DNA of 64,000 bases from an uncultured Verrucomicrobiota bacterium (GTDB taxonomy: Bacteria; Verrucomicrobiota; Verrucomicrobiia; Opitutales; Opitutaceae). Within the stretch, counting starts at the first letter, position 1. Every line of letters begins with the position of its first letter. Positions 15,171 through 25,767 of the stretch are shown piece after piece. The notes beneath the pieces were generated by a model. The model did no database searches, had not been told where the DNA came from, and saw only the letters and a list, made by a program, of their open reading frames with translations. Made by a program: the position numbers and the translations under genes. Location: positions 20,370 through 84,369 of the forward strand of contig CAJXQX010000006.1 of the NCBI GenBank assembly GCA_913058185.1, given 5' to 3'.

Positions 15171-17651
15171 ATGCCCTCCCTTTCCGAACGACTTGGTCAC
15201 ATTGTGCCTGCGCCCCGTATCTTGACCGGCGCGGCTGATCGCGCAGCTTATGATTCGGATGCGCAAACGGCGTTTCGTTGTCGCGCCGCAGCGGTCATCA
15301 TCCCTCAAACGACCGACGAACTGGTCGCCGTCGTGCGTTGGTGCCATGCCGAGGCGGTCTCTTTCGTGGTGCGGGGCAGCGGCACAGGACTGAGCGCAGG
15401 AGCCACCCCGATCGCAGATGGCGTGGTGATTGTGACGACCTCACTCAACCGCATCCACCGGATCGATCCCGTGCAACGGATTGCCGTGGTCGAGACCGGG
15501 GTCGTAAACGCCGATGTTTCCCAAGCGGCGGCCGAGCACGGCTTATTTTTCGCCCCCGACCCTTCGAGCCAACCCATCTGCACCATCGGGGGGAATATCG
15601 GCTTCAACGCCGGTGGGGCCCATTGCCTAAAATACGGCATGACCTCCAATCACGTCCTCGGTCTCCGCGCGGTTCTAGCCACCGGAGAAGTCGTGAACTG
15701 GGGCAGCGAAAGCCGGGACACCATCGGCCCGGATTGGACGGGACTATTCGTCGGCAACGAAGGCCTTTTCGGCGTCGCCCTCGAAGCGACCCTGAATCTC
15801 ATCCCCATTCCCGACGGCTGCCACACCGTGCTCGCGGGATTTGATTCTGCCGAAGCCGCTGGCGACGCCGTTTCAGCGATCATTGGATCCGGGCTCGTGC
15901 CGGTGGCGATCGAGCTGATGGACGATCTCACCATCGAAGCCGTTCGTCCCGTCGTTCCCATCGACTACCCCGCCGGATGCCACGCGTTGTTGCTGGTGGA
16001 ACTCGATGGACCCAGCGCCATCGTCGAAGCCGAACGCGTCCAGCTCGAGACCCTCCTGCGAGACAACAAATCGACTGGACTAGTTATCGCTCAAAACGCT
16101 CAAGAACGGGCCAACATCTGGCGCGTCCGTAAAAGCGCGTATGGGGCCTATGGTCGTTTCGCGCCCAATAATTTCGTGCAAGACAGCGTGGTTCCGCGAC
16201 GTCACCTAGCCACGGCTCTTCGCCGCGTTAATCAGATCGCAGACGAAGCTGGGTTGCGCTGCCCGACGGTCTGCCACGCGGGCGACGGAAACCTCCATCC
16301 CAACCTCCTCTACGACGGTGAACAACCCGGCGAGCTCGAACGCGCCGAGAAAGCGGCGTGGGAGATCCTGCGCATGTGTGTAGAATTGGGAGGATCAATC
16401 ACCGGCGAACATGGCGTAGGACTCGAAAAACGAGACTTTTTGCCTCTCATGTTTGGTTCGGCCGAGATGGATTTGTTTAAGCGGGTCCAAATCTGCTTCG
16501 ACCCATCCGGCATCGCCAATCCCGGCAAGATGTTCCCCGACGGCGAGCAACCCCAAACCGATTCCTCATCCAAGCTAGATCCCCGGATTCGGAAACTTGC
16601 GGTGGCCATCAAACAAGCCCCCCGGGGCCGAGCGATCGGCGGGCACACCAAATCTCCAGATCAGGAATCCGCATTGGTTGAGCATTCGATCCGCGAGCTC
16701 CGAGGAGTCATCGCCTATGAGCCGTCCGAATTCGTGATCACCGCTTTGGCTGGCACTCCTCTCACCGAGATCATCAAAACCTTAGACCCAGCTGGCCAAC
16801 AGCTCCTCTTTGATCCGATGCTGGCCGAAGCAGGTGCCACGTTAGGCGGGACGATCGCGAGTGGCCTCAACGGTCCCGGAGCCTTTGGCCAGGGGCGCAT
16901 CCGCGACGCCGTGCTAGGAGTGATATTTATCAATGGTGACGGGGACGTGTTTCAAGTCGGAAGCAAAGTCGTCAAAAACGTTGCCGGATTCGATCTGCCT
17001 AAACTTTTCGTGGGCAGTCTCGGAACGCTTGGGGTCTTGGCCGAAGTCACGCTAAAAGTCGGTCCTCAAGCACCCCTAAGCGAGACGCTGCAGCTGACAG
17101 CGGCTGATTCGACGAACTTCCACCAGCTGCTGCGCTCCCTCTCCACCTTGACCACCCGTCCGATCGCCATCGACGGCAGTTTCAACGATTTGAAGATCTG
17201 GATTCGATTTGGGGCCCCCGCCGCCGCGCTGCCTTCACTCACCCAAGAGCTCATCGATCAAGGTGCGAAGCCGCTATCCCACGACGAAGCGGGATCACTG
17301 TGGGCGTCGGTCAAGGCGATCGATTGGGCACCTAAAACGAGCACATTGATCAAGATCCCCACCGACCAACGGCGGATTGAAGACTTAATTGCTCAAATCC
17401 AGGACCGCTCACCCCAGGCCATAATCCACGTGAGCTTGGGTGGCGACGTGGTATTCGCCGCCGTCGACCCTAGTGTTGAACTCGCGCTGCGAGAAGAACT
17501 GGCGATAAAAGGTCACGCCTCGTTGGGCCTGCGTAATACCACGCGGCAAATTTATTATTCCGCCCCACCCTCACAGCTCGCCCATCAGATAAAAACGCTC
17601 CTGGATCCCGACGCGTGTTTTCCCGACCTATTTGGCGCCGTCGGCACCTGA
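15171..17651 (+). CDS. Fused GlcD-GlcE type FAD-linked glycolate dehydrogenase
   Basis: An 826-residue fusion. Residues about 1-465 are a GlcD-type flavoprotein: FAD-binding loop RGSGTGLSAGATP (68-80), then ICTIGGNIGFNAGGAHCLKYG, and near the C-terminus GEHGVGLEKRDFLP. Residues about 470-826 resemble GlcE, again with an FAD-binding layout (GATLGGTIASGLNGPGAFG and VKNVAGFDLPKLFVGSLGTLG). In the classical system GlcD, GlcE and the iron-sulfur protein GlcF together oxidise glycolate to glyoxylate at the membrane. No glcF follows; tRNA-Gly and a terminator come next. Other 2-hydroxyacids (for example D-lactate) are possible substrates. Start at ATG 15171. Confidence 0.88.
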   Translation: MPSLSERLGHIVPAPRILTGAADRAAYDSDAQTAFRCRAAAVIIPQTTDELVAVVRWCHAEAVSFVVRGSGTGLSAGATPIADGVVIVTTSLNRIHRIDPVQRIAVVETGVVNADVSQAAAEHGLFFAPDPSSQPICTIGGNIGFNAGGAHCLKYGMTSNHVLGLRAVLATGEVVNWGSESRDTIGPDWTGLFVGNEGLFGVALEATLNLIPIPDGCHTVLAGFDSAEAAGDAVSAIIGSGLVPVAIELMDDLTIEAVRPVVPIDYPAGCHALLLVELDGPSAIVEAERVQLETLLRDNKSTGLVIAQNAQERANIWRVRKSAYGAYGRFAPNNFVQDSVVPRRHLATALRRVNQIADEAGLRCPTVCHAGDGNLHPNLLYDGEQPGELERAEKAAWEILRMCVELGGSITGEHGVGLEKRDFLPLMFGSAEMDLFKRVQICFDPSGIANPGKMFPDGEQPQTDSSSKLDPRIRKLAVAIKQAPRGRAIGGHTKSPDQESALVEHSIRELRGVIAYEPSEFVITALAGTPLTEIIKTLDPAGQQLLFDPMLAEAGATLGGTIASGLNGPGAFGQGRIRDAVLGVIFINGDGDVFQVGSKVVKNVAGFDLPKLFVGSLGTLGVLAEVTLKVGPQAPLSETLQLTAADSTNFHQLLRSLSTLTTRPIAIDGSFNDLKIWIRFGAPAAALPSLTQELIDQGAKPLSHDEAGSLWASVKAIDWAPKTSTLIKIPTDQRRIEDLIAQIQDRSPQAIIHVSLGGDVVFAAVDPSVELALREELAIKGHASLGLRNTTRQIYYSAPPSQLAHQIKTLLDPDACFPDLFGAVGT

Positions 17652-17656
17652 ACCCA

Positions 17657-17686
17657 AAAACGACCGGTCACTGAGACCGGTCGTTT
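17657..17686. terminator. Bidirectional terminator between glcDE and tRNA-Gly
   Basis: AAACGACCGGTC and GACCGGTCGTTT are perfect arms around a 5-base loop. The A-run on one side and T-run on the other suit both converging genes. Confidence 0.85.
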
Positions 17687-17693
17687 AAGAAAT

Positions 17694-17769
<76 letters not shown>

Positions 17770-17830
17770 GGAAGAAATGCAGACAACAAGCATCGAAATT
17801 GCGGTCGTCAACAGGTTTTTTAAGGTCGAT

Positions 17831-18632
17831 TCACGGGGATTGATCCACGACCTCGAGATCAAACACCAATTGGTTCCTCAACGTCCTCGGTAACGGCATC
17901 ACTTTTGCCTCCCGTAAAGCCGCACTCACCTCGTCGCTATACCAATACTTCAACCACGACAGCAGCTCCGGTGCTCGGGCCCGCTCAAAGACCAAAGAAA
18001 GCTTCATCGCCAATCGCCATATTCTGAGGCGTCGGCCCGAACGCCACTTCCGTCGGCGATGGAGCGACTAATAACGCCTTAAATTGAGTATCGTTCTCAT
18101 CCCACAAGGGGACGACCGCGATCCCCGCGTCATACTTCATCATCGCATTCCGGGCGTCCAACAGGCGGCGCCCCAAACACCAACTCTGCCACGCCGCCAC
18201 GCCCAACAGCAGTCCATTTAGCACCAGTAACAAATAATCGCCCCCAAACCCATTCGGCGGATCAGGCACCTCGGCAAACAGTCGATGGCGTAATTCTGCC
18301 GGCAGAACAGCCAGCGCTCCCGCAATCACCAGTGGATATCCGGGAGGGTGATACAACTCGGGGAATCGCGCTTCCGCATCAAAAAGTCTCCCTTACTTTT
18401 CCATCACCGCATGGACCTGCGGATAATTAACCGACGTCGTGAATCACTCACCACTAGCGATGGAGCGTCCCAAATCGGCTTGGCGCAAAGTCTCCTCGGT
18501 GCGAGGCCCATGAAACTGCTTGAACGCGACAGTCGCGCTGAGCGCCAGCAAGCCTAGCACCAACGCACTGATCTTCAGCACGCGAGCTCCGCCGCCCTGC
18601 TCGAGCCAATGAATTGCTTGCTGCAGGTTCAT
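17831..18632 (-). pseudogene. Decayed membrane glycosyltransferase fused to a PstS-like remnant
   Basis: One broken gene can be traced. It opens at 18632 with a membrane segment (LKISALVLGLLALSATVAF) and continues in the same frame through TGA (18444-18446) and TAA (18393-18395) into YHPPGYPLVIAGALAVLP, a segment typical of ArnT/PMT-like glycosyltransferases. After LLDAR the frame enters NAMMKYDAGIAVVPLW, which resembles the C-terminal part of a phosphate-type periplasmic binding protein. That part shifts frame once near 18005 (NMAIGDE to MKLSLVF) and ends at 17831. Two stops, one shift and a deletion fusion make function very unlikely. It starts 20 bp after the NtrC-type gene. Confidence 0.72.
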
Positions 18633-18651
18633 ACGTCGTGCAGTCCGAACA

Positions 18652-20031
18652 TCAATCGGTCACATCCAGCTCTGGCCAGAGCACGAGTTTGCGATGGAGC
18701 GTACGTCGGCTGATGCCCATCAACTGCGCCGCCTTCGTCCGATTGCCTCGGGCCTTGATCAAGGCCTCTCGCAATAAACGCTTTTCATTTTCCTCCACGG
18801 ATAGAACCGACCCCGTCGGGATCGTTGGCGCGCCCGCATCGGAGGGTAAACCACCTTCCGCCCGGAATCGGGGATCTAGATCGTATTCGGAAACTTTGCC
18901 TCCGCGGTGAAGCACCACCGTGTTTTCGCAAAAATTGCGAAGCTCACGAATATTACCCGGCCAACCGTATTTCTCCAGCGTGGCCAAGGCACCGGCCTCG
19001 AGTTCCGGCACCGGCAATCCGTTTTCCTTCGCGAAATACTTCAGGTAGTGGGCGAGCAAGGTCGATACATCACCCGGTCGCTCGCGTAGCGCCGGCATCC
19101 GAATACCCACCACATTGAGCCGGAAGAACAGATCCTCCCGGAACGTGCCTTCCTTGACCAACGTTTCAAGATTGCGATTGGTCGCGGCGACGAGGCGCAC
19201 ATCGAGATCAATCGGCTTCGAACCGCCCACGCGTTCAACCGACTTGGTTTCCAAAAACCGCAACAGCTTTACCTGAGTAGACGCCGAAATCTCGCCGATC
19301 TCATCCAGAAACAACGTGCCCCCATCCGCGGATTCGAAGCGACCTATTCGTTTCTCCATCGCGCCGGTAAACGAGCCCTTTTCGTGACCAAAAATTTCAC
19401 TCTCGAGCAGGTTTTCCGAAAGAGCCGCGCAATGCACCGCCACAAACGGCGCCCGCGCCCGGGAACTGGACTGATGGATGGCCTGCGCGATCAGTTCCTT
19501 ACCCGTGCCCGACTCGCCTTCGACCAGAATCGTCGCCTTCGAGGGCGCTACCAATTTAACCCGATCGATCACATCAAGCAGCTTCGGAGAGTCTCCGATG
19601 ATCCCCTTAAAATTAAATTTCTCGTCCAACCGCTCATGCAACTGCTTCACTTCGACTTCGAGCGTCCGGTTCTTGAGCGCCCGGTTGATGAGGATCTCGA
19701 GACGCTCGATGTTGACCGGCTTGGTCATGAAATCCACTGCGCCCCTCCGCATCGCCTCCACCGCAGAATCAATACTGCCATAGGCGGTCATCATGAGCAC
19801 CGCCGGTTGGTTCGGCATGCTGAGAGCTTTATCGATCACTTTGAGCCCGCTCTTCCCCGGCATCCGTAGGTCCGTGACGACGACATCGAACTCCTGGGCC
19901 GCGAGTTGATTGAAGGCCTCGTCTGCGCTGGCTGCGACGGAAACATCAAAATTATCTTCCAGAGCCTGCTGCAGCCCATCGCGGGTGTGGCGTTCGTCGT
20001 CCACAATCAATACCGTAGGAATCATACCCAA
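18652..20031 (-). CDS. Sigma-54-dependent response regulator, NtrC type
   Basis: A 459-residue activator. The receiver domain (about 5-120) has the acidic pair at DDE and phospho-acceptor Asp54 in VVTDLRMPG. The central AAA+ domain has Walker A GESGTGKE (172-179), the sigma-54 contact loop as GSFTGA (219-224, Ser in place of the usual Ala), and Walker B LFLDEIGE. The C-terminal Fis-type helix-turn-helix ([20 protein letters not shown]) binds enhancers. When phosphorylated it should drive open-complex formation by sigma-54 polymerase. The NtrB-like kinase at 29283 is on the same strand and upstream, and may be its partner although 9 kb away. Confidence 0.94.
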   Translation of the reverse strand: MGMIPTVLIVDDERHTRDGLQQALEDNFDVSVAASADEAFNQLAAQEFDVVVTDLRMPGKSGLKVIDKALSMPNQPAVLMMTAYGSIDSAVEAMRRGAVDFMTKPVNIERLEILINRALKNRTLEVEVKQLHERLDEKFNFKGIIGDSPKLLDVIDRVKLVAPSKATILVEGESGTGKELIAQAIHQSSSRARAPFVAVHCAALSENLLESEIFGHEKGSFTGAMEKRIGRFESADGGTLFLDEIGEISASTQVKLLRFLETKSVERVGGSKPIDLDVRLVAATNRNLETLVKEGTFREDLFFRLNVVGIRMPALRERPGDVSTLLAHYLKYFAKENGLPVPELEAGALATLEKYGWPGNIRELRNFCENTVVLHRGGKVSEYDLDPRFRAEGGLPSDAGAPTIPTGSVLSVEENEKRLLREALIKARGNRTKAAQLMGISRRTLHRKLVLWPELDVTD

Positions 20032-20390
20032 ATCATCCCCGACCTTTCTCTCTGGTCAAGCCTAGGTGTGACGTTATGGCACTCCTAACGCTTAACACCT
20101 CAGAGACAACGCACCCTACCCATCATCAGGAAAGGCTTCCTCATCGCCTAACCGATCAAGCACTCCCGAACTGGCGACGGGTTGTAGGAGTTCGCTTGCC
20201 GAGCGAACCGGCGGGTAAAGTTCAATGAGCTACGCATGACTCGCGAGATCGCCGCTCCATCTCAAAATTTCGGACCACGCTGCAGATTCCGTCAGATCCA
20301 GCCGCCAGATCCGCTGGACCTCCCGAGTCGCCTCCCTGTATCTCATCTCACCCAATCGAGCGCGCAGTCCGCTAAAACCTCCATCCCACT
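20032..20390. other. Intergenic region with a short REP-like sequence
   Basis: No gene is seen. A palindromic segment near 20170-20210 (TTCGCTTGCCGAGCGAA) resembles the REP-like sequences elsewhere in the window. This gap separates the NtrC-type gene from the accessory sugar block. Confidence 0.4.
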
Positions 20391-22447
20391 ATGGAGCCAT
20401 TCGCAATAGCCCTCCTCGTCTCCCTCGCTGCCCTGCCCCTCTCCGCCCAAAACCGCATCGGCACCGGCCAAATCAAAGACCTCTATTTGCAAAGCTGCGC
20501 GCATGCCACGGCAAAATATGGAAGGCGGCCAAGGCAGCTCGCTAATCGATAACGTGTGGACCCACGGCGATTCCGACGAGGCTATCGCCAAAATCATCCG
20601 CGAAGGGATCGCCGACACCCCCATGATCGCGTGGCAAAGCACGCTTTCCGAGGAGCAAATCCGCGCCTTGGTAATCCTGATCCGCGAACAGAAAATAATC
20701 GCCGAAACCACTGGCATCCTCGAGAGGGTCAAACCCCTCGGCGGCGTCTTCTCCTCGGAACTTTATAATTTCAAACTAGAGAAGGTCGCCGACATCGACA
20801 ACACCCTCTGGTCCATCGCATTCCTCCCCGACCATTCGATCCTCCTCACCCAGCGCGACGGAAAGCTGTGGCACGTCGTCGACAGCAAGAAGAGCGAGAT
20901 CACGGGCATCCCGACAGTTTGGATCGGCGGCCAGGGCGGCCTGCTCGAAGTCGCCCCTCATCCCGACTACACCAAAAACGGCTGGATCTACCTTTCCTTA
21001 TCCGACGACCAAGGCACCCAGATCAACGGCAAGGACGCTAGCATGACCGCCGTCGTGCGCGGACGCATCAAGAACGGCCAATGGGTCGACCAGCAGGAAA
21101 TCTTCCGTGCTCCCACCGATCTGTATATCGCTGCCACCGGCCATTTCGGTTCACGCTTCGTCTTCAAGGACGGCTACCTCTTCTTCTCCATCGGCGAGCG
21201 CACCAAGGCCGAGATGGCCCAGGACCTCACCAAATCCCAATGGCAAGATCCACCGCCTCTTCGACGACGGGCGCGTCCCCACCGACAACCCCTTCTACAA
21301 CACGCCGGGAGCCTACAAATCCATCTGGTCCTACGGCCACCGCAATCCCCAGGGCCTCGCCCTCGATCCCCGCACCGGCGAGCTGTGGGAAACCGAGCAC
21401 GGTCCTCGCGGCGGCGACGAGCTGAACATCATCCAACCCGGAAGAAACTACGGCTGGCCCGTCATCACCTACGGCATGAACTACAACGGCAAGCCCTTGA
21501 CCGATCAGACCCAAATGGAAGGCATGGAACAGCCCATCCACTACTGGCTCCCCTCCATCGCCACCGCCGGAATCGACTTCTACGAAGGCGACGCCTTCCC
21601 CAAATGGAAATACGACCTCCTCGCCACCGGCATGTCTGCCCAAGAATTACAACGAATCACCATCGTGAACAACAAGGTCACCCACATCGAAACCATCCTC
21701 AAAAACCAAGGCCGCGTCCGCGACGTGGCCTCCGGCCCTGATGGTTTGATCTACGTGGCCCTCAACACCCGCAGTCCCGACCACGGCGAGCTCTACCGAA
21801 TCGTCCCCGTCTCCGAGCCGAAATGGACCACTCTCTTCAACGGTCAAAACCTCGATGGCTGGCGAATCCGCGACGGGGACTCCACCGTGCTCGTCGATGA
21901 TGGCATGATCGTGGCAGTCTCCCAAGACCCCGTCCGCGAATCCTATCTCGTCACCGAAAAAACCTACGGCGATTTCATTCTCGAACTCGACATGAAGGTA
22001 ATCGGCAAGATGAGCTCCGGAATCATGATACGCGGCATCGATGATCCCATTAAGCCCGACGGCATCATCACCGGCTACCAAATGGAGGTCGATCAATCGC
22101 CCCGCCAGTGGACCGGCGGCATTTACGAAGAACGAGCCCGCAAATGGCTCTACTCGCTCGAAGGCAAGACCGAAGCCCGCAAGGCCTACAAGCCGTCCCA
22201 ATGGAACCACTACCGCATCGAAGCGATCGGAGATCACTTCCGTATCTGGGTGAACGGCATCCCCACCCTCAATATGGTCGACTCGAAAACGGCCGAGGGC
22301 GTCATCGGCATCCAGATACACCCCGCGCGTAAGCCCGGCGCCAGCAGCATACTTTACCTGCGCAATATCCGTATCATCGACCATAACGCCGGCGACCACA
22401 TCAACGGCATCGCCATCCCCGAGTTGGTGATCGACTCCCCCAAATAG
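20391..22447 (+). pseudogene. Cytochrome c / PQQ-dependent sugar dehydrogenase / DUF1080 protein, frameshifted
   Basis: The ancestral protein would be about 680 residues. It has a signal peptide (IALLVSLAALPLSAQ), a cytochrome c domain, a beta-propeller sugar dehydrogenase of the PQQ-dependent aldose type (about 100-470: TLWSIAFLPDHSILLTQRDG, SYGHRNPQGLALDP, GPRGGDELNIIQPGRNYGWP), and a C-terminal DUF1080/3-keto-disaccharide hydrolase-like domain (WTTLFNGQNLDGW, GIMIRG). Three frame changes break it: two at about 20500-20520, right in the haem motif that should read CAACH, and one at about 21238-21246. It would have oxidised sugars in the periplasm. Frames 20503-21741 and 21107-22447 are its pieces. 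Confidence 0.82.
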
Positions 22448-22597
22448 CTCATTCCCGATCCGAAGCCGTAAAACCCCCTCCCCGGTTAGCCTGCCCAAAG
22501 AGGCACCGAAGGGGGCAAACGCAAAAAATAAAGATCCATCGCACCACTCGGTCGTATCTTATTGGGACACCGAAGGCAGACTCGGATCTGGCCATGA

Positions 22598-23509
22598 ATG
22601 GCGACGGCCGTTTCTCTATTTTACGTGACTAGCCTAATCACCCGCCGTTCAGCGTTGAAGCGTTTTGCATCCACGACTGCCCTTGCGTCCGCCCGCGGAG
22701 CCCTCACGTCTTCAAACCTGACCGCGGCTCACCATCAAACCGGCACCCGCCAATTTAAGCACTCCGTGTGTAAATGGTGTTTCAAGGATATCTCGCTCGA
22801 GGATCTGGCTGATCAAGCCAAGGACCTGGGTCTCGAGTCCATCGAGTTACTCAACGTGGAAGAGCTTCCGACCATCAACAAACGCGGCCTCAAATGCGCA
22901 ATGGTCAAAGGCGTGCCGGGACGAATCGAAAATGGTCTCAACGACGCCAAAAACCACGATGCCATCGTCGCATTCATGGAACGGCAGATTCCACGGGCGG
23001 TTGAATTAGGTGCGACCAACCTCATCTGTTTCTCCGGCAATCGCCGTGGGCTGTCCGAAGAGGAGGGACTCGAAGTCTGTGCCCAAGGCCTCGCCCGCAT
23101 CGTGCCCATCGCCGGGAAATACGGGGCCACCGTTACCATGGAGCTTCTCAATTCTAAAGTGGACCATGCGGACTACCAATGTGACCACACGGCATGGGGG
23201 GTGCAGCTTTGCGAAAAAGTCGGCTCCGCTCACTTCAAACTCCTCTACGACATCTACCACATGCAGATCATGGAAGGTGACCTCATCCGCACCATCCGCG
23301 ATCATCACCCGTGGTTCTCGCATTACCACACGGGTGGGAATCCAGGCCGTCACGAACTCGATGGAGACCGCCAAGAAATCGACTACCCGGCCGTGATGCG
23401 GGCCATCGCCGATACCGGCTACACCGGTTTTGTCGGCCAAGAATTCATTCCCGCCGAAACAGACGCCATCGCCTCTCTGCAACGGGCTATCAATTTGTGT
23501 TCGGTATAG
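22598..23509 (+). CDS. Hydroxypyruvate isomerase-like TIM-barrel protein with Tat-type leader
   Basis: A 303-residue protein of the sugar-phosphate isomerase/epimerase (xylose isomerase-like) superfamily, closest in pattern to hydroxypyruvate isomerases. Signs are VTMELLNSKVDH with a metal-ligand Glu, then LLYDIYHMQIMEGDL with Asp and His, FSHYHTGGNPGRHEL, and GFVGQEFIP with the last Glu. The N-terminus carries twin arginines and a hydrophobic segment (TRRSALKRFASTTALASA), suggesting export by Tat; TatC is encoded at 44875. The start is uncertain: GTG at 22625 is as likely as 22598. Substrate unknown. It converges on the heparinase-like gene. Confidence 0.78.
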   Translation: MATAVSLFYVTSLITRRSALKRFASTTALASARGALTSSNLTAAHHQTGTRQFKHSVCKWCFKDISLEDLADQAKDLGLESIELLNVEELPTINKRGLKCAMVKGVPGRIENGLNDAKNHDAIVAFMERQIPRAVELGATNLICFSGNRRGLSEEEGLEVCAQGLARIVPIAGKYGATVTMELLNSKVDHADYQCDHTAWGVQLCEKVGSAHFKLLYDIYHMQIMEGDLIRTIRDHHPWFSHYHTGGNPGRHELDGDRQEIDYPAVMRAIADTGYTGFVGQEFIPAETDAIASLQRAINLCSV

Positions 23510-23576
23510 AAGGCTTGGTCGGGTTGACGTTCAGGTTGACCACGAAGCGAGAGCTGGCCCGGGACTAATCGTCAAT

Positions 23577-25652
23577 CTACCAGGGTGACTCGCCATCACG
23601 TGCGACGCTCACAATGGGAGCCATGCCGGACGATTTGTCTTCGATCCGAATATTCACCGTTGCTCCGAGTGAAGAACCGCCAATGAGCCAAGTCCCCTCG
23701 CTTTCTTCCCAACTCATCGGTTTTTCTACTCCCGATTTCGGAAAAGCACGGGCAACCGAAACTATCCGGTGGCGAAAAGCCGCTTCCGAGGCTACAGACG
23801 CATACGGATAGACGCCCATATCGACCGGTAAATCCAATTCCCCGGAGCCGACCGTGAGCGGACCGACACCACCGCATACCGCTTGTAAATTCGCCTGTGG
23901 TCGTTGGATCAAAAACCCGTCATCTTCCGCCATCACGCTGCCATTCCCGTCGCGGTTGTGGGCTTGGAATCGCACCTCCACCGGCAGGGGTTTCTCAAGA
24001 TCGATCGCATCAAATACCACCAGAAAATCTGGTTTCACATACACCACTGTGCGAGCCACTCGCGAAACGGGATGCCCCGCCAAACGATAAGCCTCCGTCG
24101 CATCACTCGTCGTCGTCATCCAATTGAGGCCTACTTGATGCGCGACGATACGGGCGTGGGCCAAGGAGCTGTTGGTGCCCTCTTCTCCGTGGTGGTAAAT
24201 GTGCCCGCGACCATCGATCAATACCGAGGTGTGCGCTTCGGTTTGACGCAGTAACCAGCGGGGATGCTTCGGATCGTAAGACGCCTTGATCGGGTCGTTC
24301 AGGAGCCGTTCGCCGTAGGCCGAGAAGAGCAGGCTGTTCCGATCCGCGTGCTCGTGGTTACACGGCTCACCACTACGCAAACAGAGCACAGCGTCTTGAT
24401 CGGCCCAACCGGATCGTGAAACCACGAGGCCCGGAGCGAGGGTATAGTCATGGTTGATGTCCGCCGCGAAATCCGTCGGCACCGTCGGATCGAACCAAAT
24501 CGCTGCCCAACAAAGGGTGGGTTCGGTCGTCACCATTCCGGGTCGCGTCAGAAGGTGTTGGGCGGTCGAATCCCGGAACTCACGTCCAATCCAGGCCAGC
24601 GCGATCACGGAACCGGAATTGCTACAGTCGCCGATACTCAGCGTGTCGCGCGGCGTCTCGTGCGTTGGCATGGTCGAGCGCAGGAAGTAACGCGCCATGG
24701 CGGGGAAATCGGCGATCCCACGTTCATCGATACCGTGAAAACGTCGCAGCAACTCCAGGGACAAACAGAAGTAGTTGTAAGTGAATCCCCAATACGCCGA
24801 ACCTTCGTCAAATGACCCATCGACCGGCTGCTTAGCGATGAACTCACGTAGGCTTCGCTGCCCCAGTTCCCGCCACTTGGTGGTATCCGGATGATCCGGC
24901 AACATACTCGAAGCGATCATCAGCCCGGACGTCGCGATGATTTGCAGATTGGTATTCGCCAGCACTTTGGGCCATTGGCTGACGTCGTTCACGGTCAGTC
25001 CGGTGCATTCGAGGTCCATCGACCAGCGGGGCATCGGGCTCGCGCCGAGCTCGCCATGCACCGCGCGATAACTCGCCGGTCCTACCTCATCGCCCAGTCG
25101 CTGCATCACCCCGGCTCTTAACACCGGATCGATATCCGCCCCGAGCCAATCCAGTGCGCACGACAACAGCACCCCGACCATCGGCCCACGCATCACGCCC
25201 ACGGTAAGCACCCCATCTTCCAGGATCCAATCCCACCGATTAAATTTCAGGGCCGTGGCAACCGCGAGTTCGGCGGTGGCCCGCTGATCCTCGCTCGGTT
25301 CCATCACGTGCACAAAAGCCGACCGGAACGCGATGTTGGCGACCGTCGCGAGATCACGCACCCGGTTCTTCAAATCAACCTCGGTGGTCAGAAAACGACG
25401 ATCAGCCGCGAGGTCGGCATCGTGGCAACTCGCCCAATAGGCCGCAAACGCCGGATGTTTGAGACTCGCTCTAATCCGCGGCAACTCCGCCCGGTCAAAA
25501 AACACTCCCCGCGGGATCGCCTTTCCTTCAGTCGGCGACGCGGCGGCCCGGGCCGACGGGTTTAGCATCGTGAGCGCGCTGAGTGAAGCCCCGGCTTGCA
25601 GAAAACGGCGGCGAGAAAGATTCGAAGACGGGATAGTTTTTTCGGTATTCAT
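23577..25652 (-). CDS. Heparinase II/III-like polysaccharide lyase, Tat-exported
   Basis: A 691-residue protein. It begins with a clear Tat signal (NLSRRRFLQAGASLSALTML), followed by an alpha-toroid domain (about 50-370) and a C-terminal beta-sandwich domain typical of heparinase II/III-like lyases (GEPCNHEHADRNSLLFSAYGERLL, with His residues in the family's active-site region, and HHGEEGTNSS). Such enzymes cleave uronic-acid polysaccharides (heparin-like glycans, alginate) in the periplasm by beta-elimination. The actual substrate cannot be told. The divergent-looking AraC gene upstream is on the same strand and may control it. Confidence 0.82.
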   Translation of the reverse strand: MNTEKTIPSSNLSRRRFLQAGASLSALTMLNPSARAAASPTEGKAIPRGVFFDRAELPRIRASLKHPAFAAYWASCHDADLAADRRFLTTEVDLKNRVRDLATVANIAFRSAFVHVMEPSEDQRATAELAVATALKFNRWDWILEDGVLTVGVMRGPMVGVLLSCALDWLGADIDPVLRAGVMQRLGDEVGPASYRAVHGELGASPMPRWSMDLECTGLTVNDVSQWPKVLANTNLQIIATSGLMIASSMLPDHPDTTKWRELGQRSLREFIAKQPVDGSFDEGSAYWGFTYNYFCLSLELLRRFHGIDERGIADFPAMARYFLRSTMPTHETPRDTLSIGDCSNSGSVIALAWIGREFRDSTAQHLLTRPGMVTTEPTLCWAAIWFDPTVPTDFAADINHDYTLAPGLVVSRSGWADQDAVLCLRSGEPCNHEHADRNSLLFSAYGERLLNDPIKASYDPKHPRWLLRQTEAHTSVLIDGRGHIYHHGEEGTNSSLAHARIVAHQVGLNWMTTTSDATEAYRLAGHPVSRVARTVVYVKPDFLVVFDAIDLEKPLPVEVRFQAHNRDGNGSVMAEDDGFLIQRPQANLQAVCGGVGPLTVGSGELDLPVDMGVYPYASVASEAAFRHRIVSVARAFPKSGVEKPMSWEESEGTWLIGGSSLGATVNIRIEDKSSGMAPIVSVARDGESPW

Positions 25653-25767
25653 GGGGTATCGCAGATGCGGTAAATCGGAACCACTTACCGATAGACCTCT
25701 CGATCCTCAGGTAAAGCGCGAGACATCTAATTCCGGTCAAAAGATCACTCCTATCCGAAATGAAATT

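Noticed and set aside
20070..20092. Sigma-54 promoter suggested by TGGCAC
   Set aside because: The required TTGC element at the right spacing is missing.
21647..22498. 283-codon frame opposite to the DUF1080 region
   Set aside because: The plus strand encodes recognisable propeller and DUF1080 motifs; the minus-strand peptide is unlike any family I know.
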